From Mycobacteroides chelonae (GTDB taxonomy: Bacteria; Actinomycetota; Actinomycetes; Mycobacteriales; Mycobacteriaceae): a stretch of 64,000 nt of DNA. Where the stretch lies: contig JACHLF010000004.1 of assembly GCA_014204435.1 (NCBI GenBank), positions 337,155 to 401,154 of the forward strand, in the 5' to 3' direction. Of this stretch, positions 23,343-32,191 are shown piece after piece (position 1 is the first letter of the stretch; each line of letters begins with the position of its first letter). Position numbers and translations under genes: made by a program. Under the pieces are notes generated by a model, which had not been told where the DNA came from, made no database searches, and saw only the letters and a program-made list of their open reading frames with translations.

Positions 23343-23921
23343 ATGATTCGGATAGATTTCAAGGCTGCCACCGCGCTGTTTGTCGTTGGCGCGATAGTGG
23401 CTCCCGTTGGAGATCATGCCCACGTGGTGACGGGTACGACCCGTTATCTCGTCGACAATGTTCCTTTCGTGTGGGGCTCGCCCGTGTGGTTTCCCGTTCT
23501 GGTCGGCCTGGCCACGGTCGGGTTGGCGGAACTGCGCCTGCATCTGCCTGCACCTAGGACAACCCCGACGGTGCGTCAGGGAGTCGCGGGCATCGCCGCG
23601 GTGATCGGCACATACGTGGTGACCGCTCTCGGGGTCGGTTCCCAGATCGCGCCGCTGACTGCGCTCATCGCTGCTCTGGCGGCTCTGGTCTGGACAGCGC
23701 TCGGCGACTGGCAAGGCGCCCTCTGCGGAGTTGTCATCGCTGTTGTAGGGCCAGCGGTCGAGATCGCCTTGACCAAGTCTGCGGTATTTGAGTACACGGC
23801 TTCCCGTGACGGTCTATGGGGCGTCGCGCCATGGTTACCCCCGTTGTACTTCGCGTTTGGCGTTGTTGCTGCCCTGCTAGGGGAGCTGGCGTACAAGAGA
23901 CGCGCGGCCGACCGCGCCTGA
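23343..23921 (+). CDS. Insig-like polytopic membrane protein
   Basis: A 192-residue, very hydrophobic protein with about six membrane helices. The second half reads like animal Insig proteins: an L-x-W-T-x-x-x-D segment (about 115-122), then FEYTASRDG (149-157) followed by PWLPPLYFAFGV (163-174) and GELAYKR. Human INSIG has YQYTSPDF ... SWLPCIFFSGGV ... GRQL at the same place and spacing. Insig controls sterol sensing in eukaryotes. A mycobacterial homologue (MvINS of M. vanbaalenii) has a solved structure and binds diacylglycerol. Its position right after fas and acpS suggests a lipid role; a 94-base gap separates it from acpS. Assignment rests on remembered motifs, not on a search. Confidence 0.75.
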   Translation: MIRIDFKAATALFVVGAIVAPVGDHAHVVTGTTRYLVDNVPFVWGSPVWFPVLVGLATVGLAELRLHLPAPRTTPTVRQGVAGIAAVIGTYVVTALGVGSQIAPLTALIAALAALVWTALGDWQGALCGVVIAVVGPAVEIALTKSAVFEYTASRDGLWGVAPWLPPLYFAFGVVAALLGELAYKRRAADRA

Positions 23922-23952
23922 GGTCACGGGCGTCGTCTGTTAGAAAGTGGCT

Positions 23953-24438
23953 ATGGCGGTACCGGACTTCGTCGTCGAGCTGCGTCGGCATATCGGGCGT
24001 GCGCCGCTGTGGTTGCCCGGCGTGACTGGTGTGGTCATTCGTGATGAACAGGTGCTGCTGGTCAAGCGTGCCGACAACGGTGCCTGGACCGCGGTCACCG
24101 GAATCGTTGATCCGGGCGAGAACCCGGCCGACTGCGCCATCCGGGAAGTGTGGGAAGAAGCGGGTGTTCAGGCGATGCCCACGCGATTGGTGTGGGTGCA
24201 CGTGAGTCGGCCGATTGTGCACGTCAGCGGCGATCACGCGCAGTACCTGGATCACGTGTTCCGCATGGACTGGGTCTCTGGATCGCCATACCCGGCCGAT
24301 GGCGAGAACGTCGCCGCGCAGTGGTTCGACATCGCGGCGATGCCGGACATGACCGCTGACATGCGGCGCCGCATCGAGCTGGCAGTCGATACCGACAGTA
24401 CGGCTACGGTTTTCGATATCACCGATCCGCGGGGCTAG
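23953..24438 (+). CDS. NUDIX hydrolase
   Basis: About 161 residues. It has the complete NUDIX box: GIVDPGE (about residues 48-54), then REVWEEAGV (about 62-70), giving G-x5-E-x7-REVxEEAG. It hydrolyses a nucleoside diphosphate linked to another moiety; the substrate is unknown. ATG at 23953 (MAVPDF) or GTG at 23947 are both possible. The 3' end overlaps the convergent MFS gene by about 20 bases. Confidence 0.88.
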   Translation: MAVPDFVVELRRHIGRAPLWLPGVTGVVIRDEQVLLVKRADNGAWTAVTGIVDPGENPADCAIREVWEEAGVQAMPTRLVWVHVSRPIVHVSGDHAQYLDHVFRMDWVSGSPYPADGENVAAQWFDIAAMPDMTADMRRRIELAVDTDSTATVFDITDPRG

Positions 24439-26032
24439 GTAGCGGTACCGGCTCAGTGGTCGTCGCTGGTGAGATGAGAAAGGTTGCGGCAAGTCCCACC
24501 GCAAGGAATGTCGCCGCCAGGTAGCTGCCTAATTCGACACCGTGCGCCATGGCCGCACGGGCGGCTTCAGCGATGCCAGTGGTCTGTGGTTGGTGAGCGA
24601 ACCCGTCTATGGCCGCACCCGCGCTGCGTACGACCGCACGTGCGAGGGAATCGGATTGGTCGGGTGGGAGCCCGGAGGCTGTGAGCGTGTAGGTGAGCCG
24701 TGTGCTGATGGCGCTGAAGAAGGCCGTCGTCAGTACGGCGATCCCGAGCGCCGAGCCGAGTTGCCGGAAAACGCTTTGCATTCCGGACCCTTGACCGGAA
24801 CTGCGTTCGGGAACGTCGGCGAGTACAACGTTGGTCACTTGAGCGGTGGCGAAGCCGATGCCGATGCCATAGACGAACAGTGCTGCCGAGATGGCCCACC
24901 ACGTGCTGTCGGGCCGTGCGATGGCTCCGAGCACGGCCAGTCCCGCAGCCTCAAGGGCTAGGCCGATACGGACCAATCCCAGCGCCGAGATTCGCGATGT
25001 CATCCCGAAACTGGCTCCACTGGCCACGAAGCTTCCCAGCGCCACCGGCACCAGTGCCAAGCCCGCTTCAACGGCGCTGTATCCCAACGCGAATTGCAGC
25101 CATAACGGTAGAACCGCCACGATCCCGAATTCGCCCATCCCGATGATCAGCGTTGCGATGTTGCCATTGCGGAAGGAGTCGATAGAGAAGAGCCGGACAT
25201 CCATCAGCGCTTTAGTCGGCTGTGTGGGATCGACCTGGCGGGTCAGCGTGACCTGACGGATGACAAAGGCGATCAAGGCCAGTGCTGCCAGGACGAGTGC
25301 GATGAACACCGGGGACAGGCCGAGTGTCCAGCGGATGCCGAACAACTCGAACGGATCGGCGGCGTGTATCCATCCGTAGGTGCGGCCGTCGATCAGTCCG
25401 AAGGCGAGCAACCCCAGTCCGAGGATCGAGAAGAACGCGCCAGCTGCATCCACCGGAGCGCGCGTGCGCGGCGAGCGCGGGACGAAAGCCAATGCGCCGA
25501 GGCAGATCACCACGACGAGCGGGATATTGATCCCGAAAGCCCAACGCCACGAGGCATGTTCGGACAGCCAGCCGCCGAGCAGCGGGCCCAGCGCAGTCGC
25601 GGCACCGATGGTCGACCCCCAAACGGCGAACGCCTGACCTCGCGCCTTGCCGGTAAACTGTGCGTTGAGGAGTGCCAGGGATGTCGGCAGGATCAACGCG
25701 GCGCCCGAACCCTGCAGGAAGCGCGCCAGTATTAGCCATTCTCCGGTGGTGGCCATGCCGGCCAGCAGGCTCGTCGCACCGAAAATGATTACGCCGGTAA
25801 GGAAGACGCGCCGCGCGCCGAGAATGTCGGAGACGCGGCCGACGAGCAACAGCAGAGCCGCGAAGACGATCGCGTACGACTCCTGTACCCACTGGGCCTG
25901 CGCCGAGGTGACACCGAGGTCGCGCGCAATCGAAGGGATGATGACGTTGACGATCGTCGTGTCCACGACGATCAGTGCCACTCCCAGCGCGATGGCGGCC
26001 AAGCCGAGCCACTTGCGTGCGTTCTCAGGCAT
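24419..26032 (-). CDS. MFS drug/proton antiporter, DHA2 (14-helix) type
   Basis: 537 residues, 14 predicted membrane helices. The DHA2 motif at helix 1 reads LIVVDTTIVNVIIPSIA. Motif A follows helix 2 (VGRVSDILGARRVF) and motif C lies in helix 5 (GPLLGGWLSEHASWRWAF). It resembles EmrB/QacA and Stp/LfrA-type efflux proteins. No regulator sits beside it. The 3' end overlaps the NUDIX gene, and bcp lies just upstream on the same strand. Confidence 0.88.
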   Translation of the reverse strand: MPENARKWLGLAAIALGVALIVVDTTIVNVIIPSIARDLGVTSAQAQWVQESYAIVFAALLLLVGRVSDILGARRVFLTGVIIFGATSLLAGMATTGEWLILARFLQGSGAALILPTSLALLNAQFTGKARGQAFAVWGSTIGAATALGPLLGGWLSEHASWRWAFGINIPLVVVICLGALAFVPRSPRTRAPVDAAGAFFSILGLGLLAFGLIDGRTYGWIHAADPFELFGIRWTLGLSPVFIALVLAALALIAFVIRQVTLTRQVDPTQPTKALMDVRLFSIDSFRNGNIATLIIGMGEFGIVAVLPLWLQFALGYSAVEAGLALVPVALGSFVASGASFGMTSRISALGLVRIGLALEAAGLAVLGAIARPDSTWWAISAALFVYGIGIGFATAQVTNVVLADVPERSSGQGSGMQSVFRQLGSALGIAVLTTAFFSAISTRLTYTLTASGLPPDQSDSLARAVVRSAGAAIDGFAHQPQTTGIAEAARAAMAHGVELGSYLAATFLAVGLAATFLISPATTTEPVPLPSPADR

Positions 26033-26098
26033 GCGATCCTTTGCTAGTAGGGTGGCGTGCCGGTGGGTTCGCGCTCGACGGTCGTCACCCGCCGAGCA

Positions 26099-26572
26099 TT
26101 AGACGGATAGGTCGCGGCGCAACTTCGCGACGTGTCCCGTCGCCTTCACGTTGTACTGCGCCACCTCGATCTTGCCCTTCTCGTCCACGACGAAGGTCGA
26201 TCGGATGACGCCCTCGACGATCTTCCCGTACAGCTTCTTCTCACCGAAGGCGCCGTAGGCGGTCAGCGTTGTCTTGTCGGGGTCGGACAGCAGCGGGAAG
26301 TTCACGCCGTCGCGCTCGCGGAACTTCGCCAGCTTCTCGGGCTTGTCGGGGGAGATGCCGATGACGTCGAGACCGGCCTCGTTGAGCTCGGCGAGGCTGT
26401 CACGGAAATCGCAGGCCTGCTTGGTGCAGCCGGGGGTCATCGCGGCGGGGTAGAAGTAGATGATCACCTTGCGGTCCTTGTAGGAGGACAGCGACACCTT
26501 CTCGCCGTCGGCGTCGAACAGAGTGAATGCCGGGGCCTTGTCGCCAACTTCGAGCCGCTTGGTTTCCGCCAT
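26099..26572 (-). CDS. bcp: Thiol peroxidase, peroxiredoxin Q/Bcp family
   Basis: A 157-residue thioredoxin-fold peroxidase that reduces hydroperoxides. The peroxidatic Cys 49 and resolving Cys 54 lie in PGCTKQAC. FPLLSDPDKTTLTAYGAFGEK is the standard family block (quoted in part: FPLLSDPDK, YGAFGEK). The start at 26572 is supported by the family N-terminus. In M. tuberculosis bcp (Rv2521) also lies near acpS, so it is an anchor of the conserved block. Confidence 0.93.
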   Translation of the reverse strand: MAETKRLEVGDKAPAFTLFDADGEKVSLSSYKDRKVIIYFYPAAMTPGCTKQACDFRDSLAELNEAGLDVIGISPDKPEKLAKFRERDGVNFPLLSDPDKTTLTAYGAFGEKKLYGKIVEGVIRSTFVVDEKGKIEVAQYNVKATGHVAKLRRDLSV

Positions 26573-26656
26573 GACTGGTGCCTTTCTGTTGACCCGTACA
26601 GTTGTTGCCCTAGGGTAGTTGCTTGAGTTTCATACCGCGGACGTGGAGGAGTGCAC

Positions 26657-26893
26657 GTGGCCAGGGATCCAGAGGCAATCAAGGCCGATATCGACAAGGC
26701 GCGCGATCAGCTCGCCGCGACGGTCGACACCCTGAGCGATCGCGCAAACCCGCAGCGTCTAGCCGAGGACGCCAAGGCGTCCGTGCTGGCGACTCTGAAC
26801 AAGCCAGCCGTCAAATTCACCATCCTAGGCTTCGGGGCCGTGGTTGCGGTGCTGGTGGTTCGTAAGGTTGCAGGCAAGTTCCGTCGCGACTGA
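26657..26893 (+). CDS. DUF3618 small membrane protein (Rv2520c homologue)
   Basis: A 78-residue protein. It has a charged helical N-terminus (RDPEAIKADIDKARDQLAATVD, quoted in part as DIDKARDQLAATVDTLSDR) followed by one membrane helix (FTILGFGAVVAVLVV) and a basic tail, the DUF3618 architecture. GTG at 26657 sits six bases after GGAGGA; GTG at 26651 overlaps that site and is less likely. Divergent from bcp, as in M. tuberculosis. Function unknown. Confidence 0.85.
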   Translation: MARDPEAIKADIDKARDQLAATVDTLSDRANPQRLAEDAKASVLATLNKPAVKFTILGFGAVVAVLVVRKVAGKFRRD

Positions 26894-27059
26894 TGTAGTG
26901 GGGTATTGCCCTGTTCCGCTATCTTGACAGATAGTTTGCGATTGGTGGATTGCCGTCGGAGTTACAGGACCTCTCCTCGGAGTGCTGATGACACTGGCAG
27001 GCTTAATCGAGGGGGGTATCTCGCCGTCGTGAAGGATATTGCTCCGCAGGAGTATCGGC

Positions 27060-27461
27060 TTGTGGCGAGAGCTCTCGAACGCGGTCCATTGCCCACCGAT
27101 CCCACTATGAGGTCAGCGGTCGTTCGCCTGGCTACATCACGCGGGCGCTGGTCGACGGCTCCGCGGGGCAGGTGTTCGACGAGATGGTCGCGATGACCGA
27201 AGGCTAGTTGGCCGGTGCCGACCACAACCGGGTGTCTCCGGCGGAGATCGATGTGAAGTCACGCGCCTCCGTCATTACGGCCATGGCGTTGGCGGTCCCG
27301 TTGCTTCAGCAACATGTTTCGCGTGGCCTCGGGGTGGATATCGGTTCACCTGCGGGTGATCTGAGATGGCGGCCACGCTTGCCGATGTGTAGGCCAACCC
27401 GCTGTTGACCCCCGGACAGGCAAAATCGGCGCGCGAGGACATAGCGCACAGAATGGGGTAG
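27060..27461 (+). pseudogene. Decayed TetR-family regulator, C-terminal part
   Basis: One frame reads YEVSGRSPGYITRALVDG, then GQVFDEMVAMTEG, an in-frame TAG where Trp would be expected, and LAGADHNRVSPAEIDVKS and ALAVPLLQQHVSRGLGVDI. This is typical of a TetR C-terminal ligand domain. After a frameshift near 27370-27380 it continues LADV, TAG, ANPLLTPGQAKSARED to a stop at 27459-27461. The helix-turn-helix region is largely gone. The stretch from 26894 to 27060 holds no recognisable gene. Confidence 0.55.
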
Positions 27462-27561
27462 CCATACCTATTGAGCAATATTCGCTGTGTGGTATCGCGA
27501 TTGTCCTTCCACCTGGGTACTCTTAGCCGATGCCACGTACCCGCGCACTGGCTGTACCCCG

Positions 27562-27945
27562 ATGATTTTCGTCGCTGGTCTACGCCTTGACGCGAACGCG
27601 GGCAAGGCCTCGGCGATGGTGCTCTACGTCGTCGGATTTGCCTTCACCGTGTTCTTCGGTGTGGATAGCGTGCGCCTTGCTGTAGTGCTTCTTGTTGGCA
27701 TCGCAGCGACGGCACTGCACTACTGGCAGGAACGCGAGAAGTTCGACCGAATTTCGATAGCAGTCGCGATCGGTCTCGCGATCGCATTCCTGCTCGATGC
27801 ATGGTCGACGTGGGTTATTGACCAGACCCTGGAACCCGATATGGGAATCGCCGTGGTGCGCCTGTTGGCATGGCTGCTGTCGGTCGCCGGCATCCTGGCG
27901 CTCCCACGACGCCTCATCGACACAGACGCCGACCCGCAGGGTTAG
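27562..27945 (+). CDS. Small integral membrane protein, unknown
   Basis: About 128 residues from ATG 27562; another in-frame ATG is at 27616 and an open frame runs back to GTG 27487. Four hydrophobic helices: MVLYVVGFAFTVFFGV, LAVVLLVGIAATALHYW, ISIAVAIGLAIAFLLDAW and VVRLLAWLLSVAGILALP. No catalytic motif is visible. The stop overlaps the 3' end of the convergent mmpL gene by four bases. Family not recognised. Confidence 0.6.
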   Translation: MIFVAGLRLDANAGKASAMVLYVVGFAFTVFFGVDSVRLAVVLLVGIAATALHYWQEREKFDRISIAVAIGLAIAFLLDAWSTWVIDQTLEPDMGIAVVRLLAWLLSVAGILALPRRLIDTDADPQG

Positions 27946-30845
27946 ACCCGGGTTCTTTCCATCCGAGACGGCCTCGCCAGCAGGTATGAGAGCACGCCAG
28001 CGGTGCGCGGCGATCGAGTCTTGGACCATCGGTACAACAAGCCGCGCAGCAGCGGTGCGGGTGACCACCAGAACCACTTGCCCAGTGCGCCTGCCATCGC
28101 GGGCACCACGAAGGTTCTGACGATGAGTGTGTCGATCGTCAGTCCGACGCCGATGGCGGTGCCGACCTGTTCGATGCTCAAGACGTTACTGGAAAGCATC
28201 GCAAACATGGTGATGCCGAAGACGATCCCGGCTGTGGTCACCACGCCGCCGGTGCCGCCGAATGCGCGGATCATTCCGGTACGTAATCCGGCATCATGCA
28301 GGAAGATCTCCTCGCGCATGCGCATGGTGAGCAACAGGTTGTAGTCGGCGCCGACCGCGACCAGTGCGATCAGGGCGATCGACGGGACCGACCAATGCAG
28401 GTCGCGTCCCAGCACGTCATGCCAGATCAGGGTGGTGATCCCCAGTGCGGACACGTACGAGACGATGACGGTGCCGATCACCACGGCCGCTGCCACCGGG
28501 CTGCGGAGCATGACCAGCACGATGAGGAAGACCAGCGCGAGCGCCACCGCCGCCAGCAGGAGGAAGTCGTCGTTGACGTAGCCGCGCAATTCGGCGGTGC
28601 CCGTGCCGAATCCGGTGAGGTTGACCGTGGTACCGGCCAGGGTGCCCTCCTTGGTGGCCTCGCTCACCGCGAGCACGATTTGCGGGGAGCGATGTGCGCC
28701 GTCGGCCCCGAATACCTTGCCGTCGCCGAACACCAGCATGCGCGTGGAACGCCCGTCAGGGCCGAAGTAGAGTCCGGCCGCACGCTGGAACCGCGGGTCC
28801 TGCCAGGCGCGCTGCGGCAGGTAGTAGCCCCCCTCGCCACTGCTGCGGAAGTCTTCGCGCATGGCACGTAGGTACTCGGTGAGCCCGGAGAACATGCTGC
28901 GTGTCTCGCCGACCGCTTTGGTGAGCTGGTCGGTGATAGCGCTCAGCTGCCCCACGGTCGCTCGCACGTTCTTCACCGAATCCACGGCGCCGGAGAACGA
29001 TTTCTGCATGCCCTGGGCAGCGGTGCCGAATGTGGCGGTACTGGCGGTCAGTGAGGCGGTCGCCGCGACAACGGAATCCATCGGTTCGACGGCCTTGAGC
29101 ACCAGCGAGCAGATACCGTCATTGGCACAGTTGGGATTGCCATTGGTGAAGTTGCGCAGCGGCTCCATGTACCCGGAGACCTGGGCGACGTTGTCCTGCA
29201 GCGCCTTCATCCCGGAGTGCATGTCGCCGACGCCACTGTTGAGCTCGCCCAGTCCGCTTACCCCGCCGGCCAGTCCCTTTTGCAGCTGCGCGATGGCCCC
29301 GGAGAATTGGCTCAGTGTTGTCGAGAGCTGGTCGACGGCCCCCAATCGTTGGCTCATCTGGGCGGTTCCGTCATCCAACTGATCGGCGATGATTCCGGCC
29401 TGCTCGGTCAACGCGGCCTGTTCGGGAATGGAGCCCGCGGGGCGGGAGGCCGATTGGACCATGCGAATTCCGGGAATCTCCATGAGCTTCTTGGTGACTC
29501 GCTCGATCCCGATGACGCCGGCGGGATTGCGTAGGTCATGGTCCGATTCGATCGAGACGATCTCCGGCAGCAGGCGGTTCGGCGGGAAATGTCGATCCAT
29601 TGCTTGATAGCCCTGGTTGGCCTGAGTGGCAAGCGGTTGGGCAGCAAGCTCGTCGAAGCCCAGACGCAGACCGGTTGTGGGCAGAGCGCACACGACGAGC
29701 ACGAGCATCGACCCGGCCAGCACCGGACCCGGCCAGCGCGCGACCATGGCTCCCACCCGGCGCCAGCGGCGCCCTGGCTGTCCACGCACCGCGCGCGGCT
29801 GTGCCAAGCCACGGCGGCCCGCCAATCCGATGAGTGCGGGCAGCAGCGTCAGCGAGGCCAGCATGCCGGTGAGTATCCCGATGGCGCAAGGAAGTCCGGC
29901 GCTGCGCAGCATGCCCACCTGTGCGAACAGCAGACAGGAGAGCGCTGCGGCAATGGTCAGCCCGGATGCCGCGATGACCGGGGCCACACTGCTATTCGCG
30001 ATGACCAGAGCCTGCTCGTGCTCCACGCCGGAGCGGCGTTGTTCGTGGTAGCGGCCCAGCAGGAAGATGCCGTAGTCGGTCGCCGCGCCGAGAACGAGGG
30101 CGGCAAGCAGCGCCACCGAGAAGATGGACACCTCGATGAGATCGCCTTCACCGAGGAGGGCGACGACCGAGCGTGCCACCGCGAGCCCGAGGCCCACCGT
30201 CAGCAACGGGATCGCCGCGGTGATGACGGATCGGTACACGATGAACAACAACACGGCGATGAGCACCACGGTGACACCGGTGATCATCAGCATCTGGGAG
30301 TCGATGGCGGTCAGCTCGTCGGCGATGGTGGCCCCCGGCCCGGTGACCCAAGCGTGCATACCCGCCGGCGCAGGCTCGTCCGCGACAATCTTGCGGACCG
30401 CGTTCAATGCCTCGTTGGCCTTGGCGGCGCCGAGCTCGCCGTTGACGCGCAGCATGGTGTAGACGGCCTTGCCGTCCGGGCTGAGCGCACCCTCGGCCGT
30501 CAGCGGATCGGCCCACAGGTCCATTGCCGAGTCCAGGTGTGCGGTGTCGGCACGCAGTTTGGTCAGCAGCCGGTCGTGATACTGATGTTCGACGGGCCCC
30601 ATCTTGCGATCGCTTTCCAGCACCAGGTAGTTGAGGTTGTTACCCGCGCCGTCCTGAAACTGGTTACCCATGACGGTACCTGCGGCGTTCACCGGTGCGT
30701 CCTGCGGCAGGAAGCCGCGGGCATGGTTGTGCGCGGTGCTCTCCACCTGCGGCACAAGCAGATTGCCCGCTCCGGCGGCGAGCATCCAGAGTCCGATGAT
30801 CAGAACCGCGTAGCGGCTGGAGAACCGTGCGATGGCGTCCCACAT
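27942..30845 (-). CDS. MmpL/RND-superfamily transporter
   Basis: 967 residues with the MmpL layout: helix 1 near residue 15, a large extracytoplasmic domain, helices 2-6, a second large domain (about 390-700) rich in helical repeat-like SGAIAQLQKGLAGGVSGLGE sequence, then helices 7-12. The proton-relay Asp-Tyr pairs of helices 4 and 10 are present (GAATDYGIFLLGRYHE and AVGADYNLLLTMR). Such proteins export lipids, siderophores or drugs. There is no mmpS beside it; an MmpS-domain gene lies 20 kb away at 49644. It faces a two-component system across a gap containing a perfect palindrome. Confidence 0.92.
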   Translation of the reverse strand: MWDAIARFSSRYAVLIIGLWMLAAGAGNLLVPQVESTAHNHARGFLPQDAPVNAAGTVMGNQFQDGAGNNLNYLVLESDRKMGPVEHQYHDRLLTKLRADTAHLDSAMDLWADPLTAEGALSPDGKAVYTMLRVNGELGAAKANEALNAVRKIVADEPAPAGMHAWVTGPGATIADELTAIDSQMLMITGVTVVLIAVLLFIVYRSVITAAIPLLTVGLGLAVARSVVALLGEGDLIEVSIFSVALLAALVLGAATDYGIFLLGRYHEQRRSGVEHEQALVIANSSVAPVIAASGLTIAAALSCLLFAQVGMLRSAGLPCAIGILTGMLASLTLLPALIGLAGRRGLAQPRAVRGQPGRRWRRVGAMVARWPGPVLAGSMLVLVVCALPTTGLRLGFDELAAQPLATQANQGYQAMDRHFPPNRLLPEIVSIESDHDLRNPAGVIGIERVTKKLMEIPGIRMVQSASRPAGSIPEQAALTEQAGIIADQLDDGTAQMSQRLGAVDQLSTTLSQFSGAIAQLQKGLAGGVSGLGELNSGVGDMHSGMKALQDNVAQVSGYMEPLRNFTNGNPNCANDGICSLVLKAVEPMDSVVAATASLTASTATFGTAAQGMQKSFSGAVDSVKNVRATVGQLSAITDQLTKAVGETRSMFSGLTEYLRAMREDFRSSGEGGYYLPQRAWQDPRFQRAAGLYFGPDGRSTRMLVFGDGKVFGADGAHRSPQIVLAVSEATKEGTLAGTTVNLTGFGTGTAELRGYVNDDFLLLAAVALALVFLIVLVMLRSPVAAAVVIGTVIVSYVSALGITTLIWHDVLGRDLHWSVPSIALIALVAVGADYNLLLTMRMREEIFLHDAGLRTGMIRAFGGTGGVVTTAGIVFGITMFAMLSSNVLSIEQVGTAIGVGLTIDTLIVRTFVVPAMAGALGKWFWWSPAPLLRGLLYRWSKTRSPRTAGVLSYLLARPSRMERTRV

Positions 30846-30903
30846 GCCTGCCGACGCTACGGAGATGCCGTGTGGGCGTCGTCGTGCTGTAGGCGAGACT
30901 TGT

Positions 30904-30923
30904 TCTCCTACCGTGGTAGGAGA
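30904..30923. promoter_or_regulatory. Perfect palindrome between mmpL and the two-component operon
   Basis: Nine-base arms TCTCCTACC and GGTAGGAGA around a GT centre lie in the 134-base divergent gap, 59 bases from the mmpL start and 57 bases before the kinase start at 30980. A perfect repeat of this size in this position is a likely operator for the neighbouring NarL-type regulator or an outside repressor. No protein is assigned by sequence alone. Confidence 0.6.
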
Positions 30924-30979
30924 TGTAGATCCGCGTGAAGCATGATGTGCGACGGGCCGGCTGCCTCTACGCTGGCACT

Positions 30980-32191
30980 ATGGATCGGTTCCGGGAAGTC
31001 GCGCTGCGGCGCCGTGCTTTGGTGCCGTACGAGTTTCCGTGGACTGTGCCGCTGGTGATGTACGGCAGCACGTTGCTCATCGTGGGATGCGCGGTGGTGC
31101 AGCGTGGCTTCACCCATCCCTGGGTGCTGCTGCTGGCGGCCAGCTTGGCGTTGGCGCCGATCCTCATTTTCACCGTGGGTGGTTACAAGCTCAACACCTT
31201 CTGGACCGTGGCATGTGGTCTCGCAGCGGTGGCTTTGTTCTTGACGTGGCCGCCGAATGTGGTGGACGCAGCCCCCTTTCTGTTGATGTTCACCATCGGC
31301 GAGGTGGGTGCGATGGCATCAGTGCGTGCGGGGCTGCTCGCGGTGAGCGCCTGTGTGGCGCTGTTGTTGGTGGCCGAGCAACAGCATCACCTCGGCACCT
31401 TCTCGCTGTACATGGTGTTCTTCGTCGTGACCGGGTGGCTGATCGGCCACATCATGCAATTGCAACAACGAATTCTGCTGCAGGAACGCGCACAGCAGGC
31501 ACGCATGCAGGAACAGGCTGCCGCCGATGAACGGCGTCGCATCGCGCGTGAAATCCACGACGTGATAGCGCATTCTCTTTCGGTGACACTGTTGCATCTC
31601 ACCGGAGCAAGGCGAGCGCTGCAGGAGGATCATGATGTGGACGATGCTGTCGCGGGCTTGGTTGACGCTGAACGCCTTGGGCGTCAGGCCATGTCGGACA
31701 TCCGAGGCACAGTGGGCCTGCTGAGTGCGGGCCCGGGTGGGGTCGAGCCGATGCGCTTGGCCGCCGAACCCGGCATCGCCGATATCCCGGATTTGGTGGC
31801 CGATTTCACCGCAGCGGGAATGACGGTGGAATCACATATCTACGGGCTGGGTGGGTCCGTCAGCGCCGGAGTGGGTTTGGCGTTGTACCGAGTGGCTCAG
31901 GAATCGTTGGCCAACATCGCCAAGCATTCGCCTAAGTCGTCGGCTGCGGTACTGCTGGACATCAACAGCTCGGTCGCGAGTCTGACCGTGAGCAACGATC
32001 TGGCGGTCGGGCTCCGGCCGGATGCGTGTTCGGGAGGTGGGCTCTCGGGAATGCGGCAGCGTATCGAGACGCTCGGCGGGGAGTTCCGTGCCGGGAAGGC
32101 CGAGGAAGGCTGGACGGTGTGCGCCACGGTCCCCTTGTCCAGTGGGACGCCATGCCGTACCCAACGGAAGGTGCTGTGGCGCCATGACTGA
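30980..32191 (+). CDS. Sensor histidine kinase, NarL-partner (HisKA_3) type
   Basis: About 403 residues from ATG 30980 (MDRFREVALRRRAL); a GTG at 30935 is also in frame. The first ~170 residues hold five to six membrane helices with almost no extracellular loop, so it probably senses the membrane state. The dimerisation/phosphoacceptor helix reads ERRRIAREIHDVIAHSLS with the His in EIHD. The HATPase part is recognisable by YRVAQESLANIAKHS and GGLSGMRQRIETLGG. It overlaps the response-regulator gene by eight bases. Confidence 0.9.
   Translation: MDRFREVALRRRALVPYEFPWTVPLVMYGSTLLIVGCAVVQRGFTHPWVLLLAASLALAPILIFTVGGYKLNTFWTVACGLAAVALFLTWPPNVVDAAPFLLMFTIGEVGAMASVRAGLLAVSACVALLLVAEQQHHLGTFSLYMVFFVVTGWLIGHIMQLQQRILLQERAQQARMQEQAAADERRRIAREIHDVIAHSLSVTLLHLTGARRALQEDHDVDDAVAGLVDAERLGRQAMSDIRGTVGLLSAGPGGVEPMRLAAEPGIADIPDLVADFTAAGMTVESHIYGLGGSVSAGVGLALYRVAQESLANIAKHSPKSSAAVLLDINSSVASLTVSNDLAVGLRPDACSGGGLSGMRQRIETLGGEFRAGKAEEGWTVCATVPLSSGTPCRTQRKVLWRHD

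Noticed and set aside
29217..29534. Internal repeats in mmpL coding region
   Set aside because: The Gly/Ser/Leu pattern reflects the helical periplasmic domain common in MmpL proteins, not a DNA repeat.
29538..30938. 466-residue plus-strand open frame
   Set aside because: Antisense of mmpL, low-complexity Arg/His/Gln composition, no motif.
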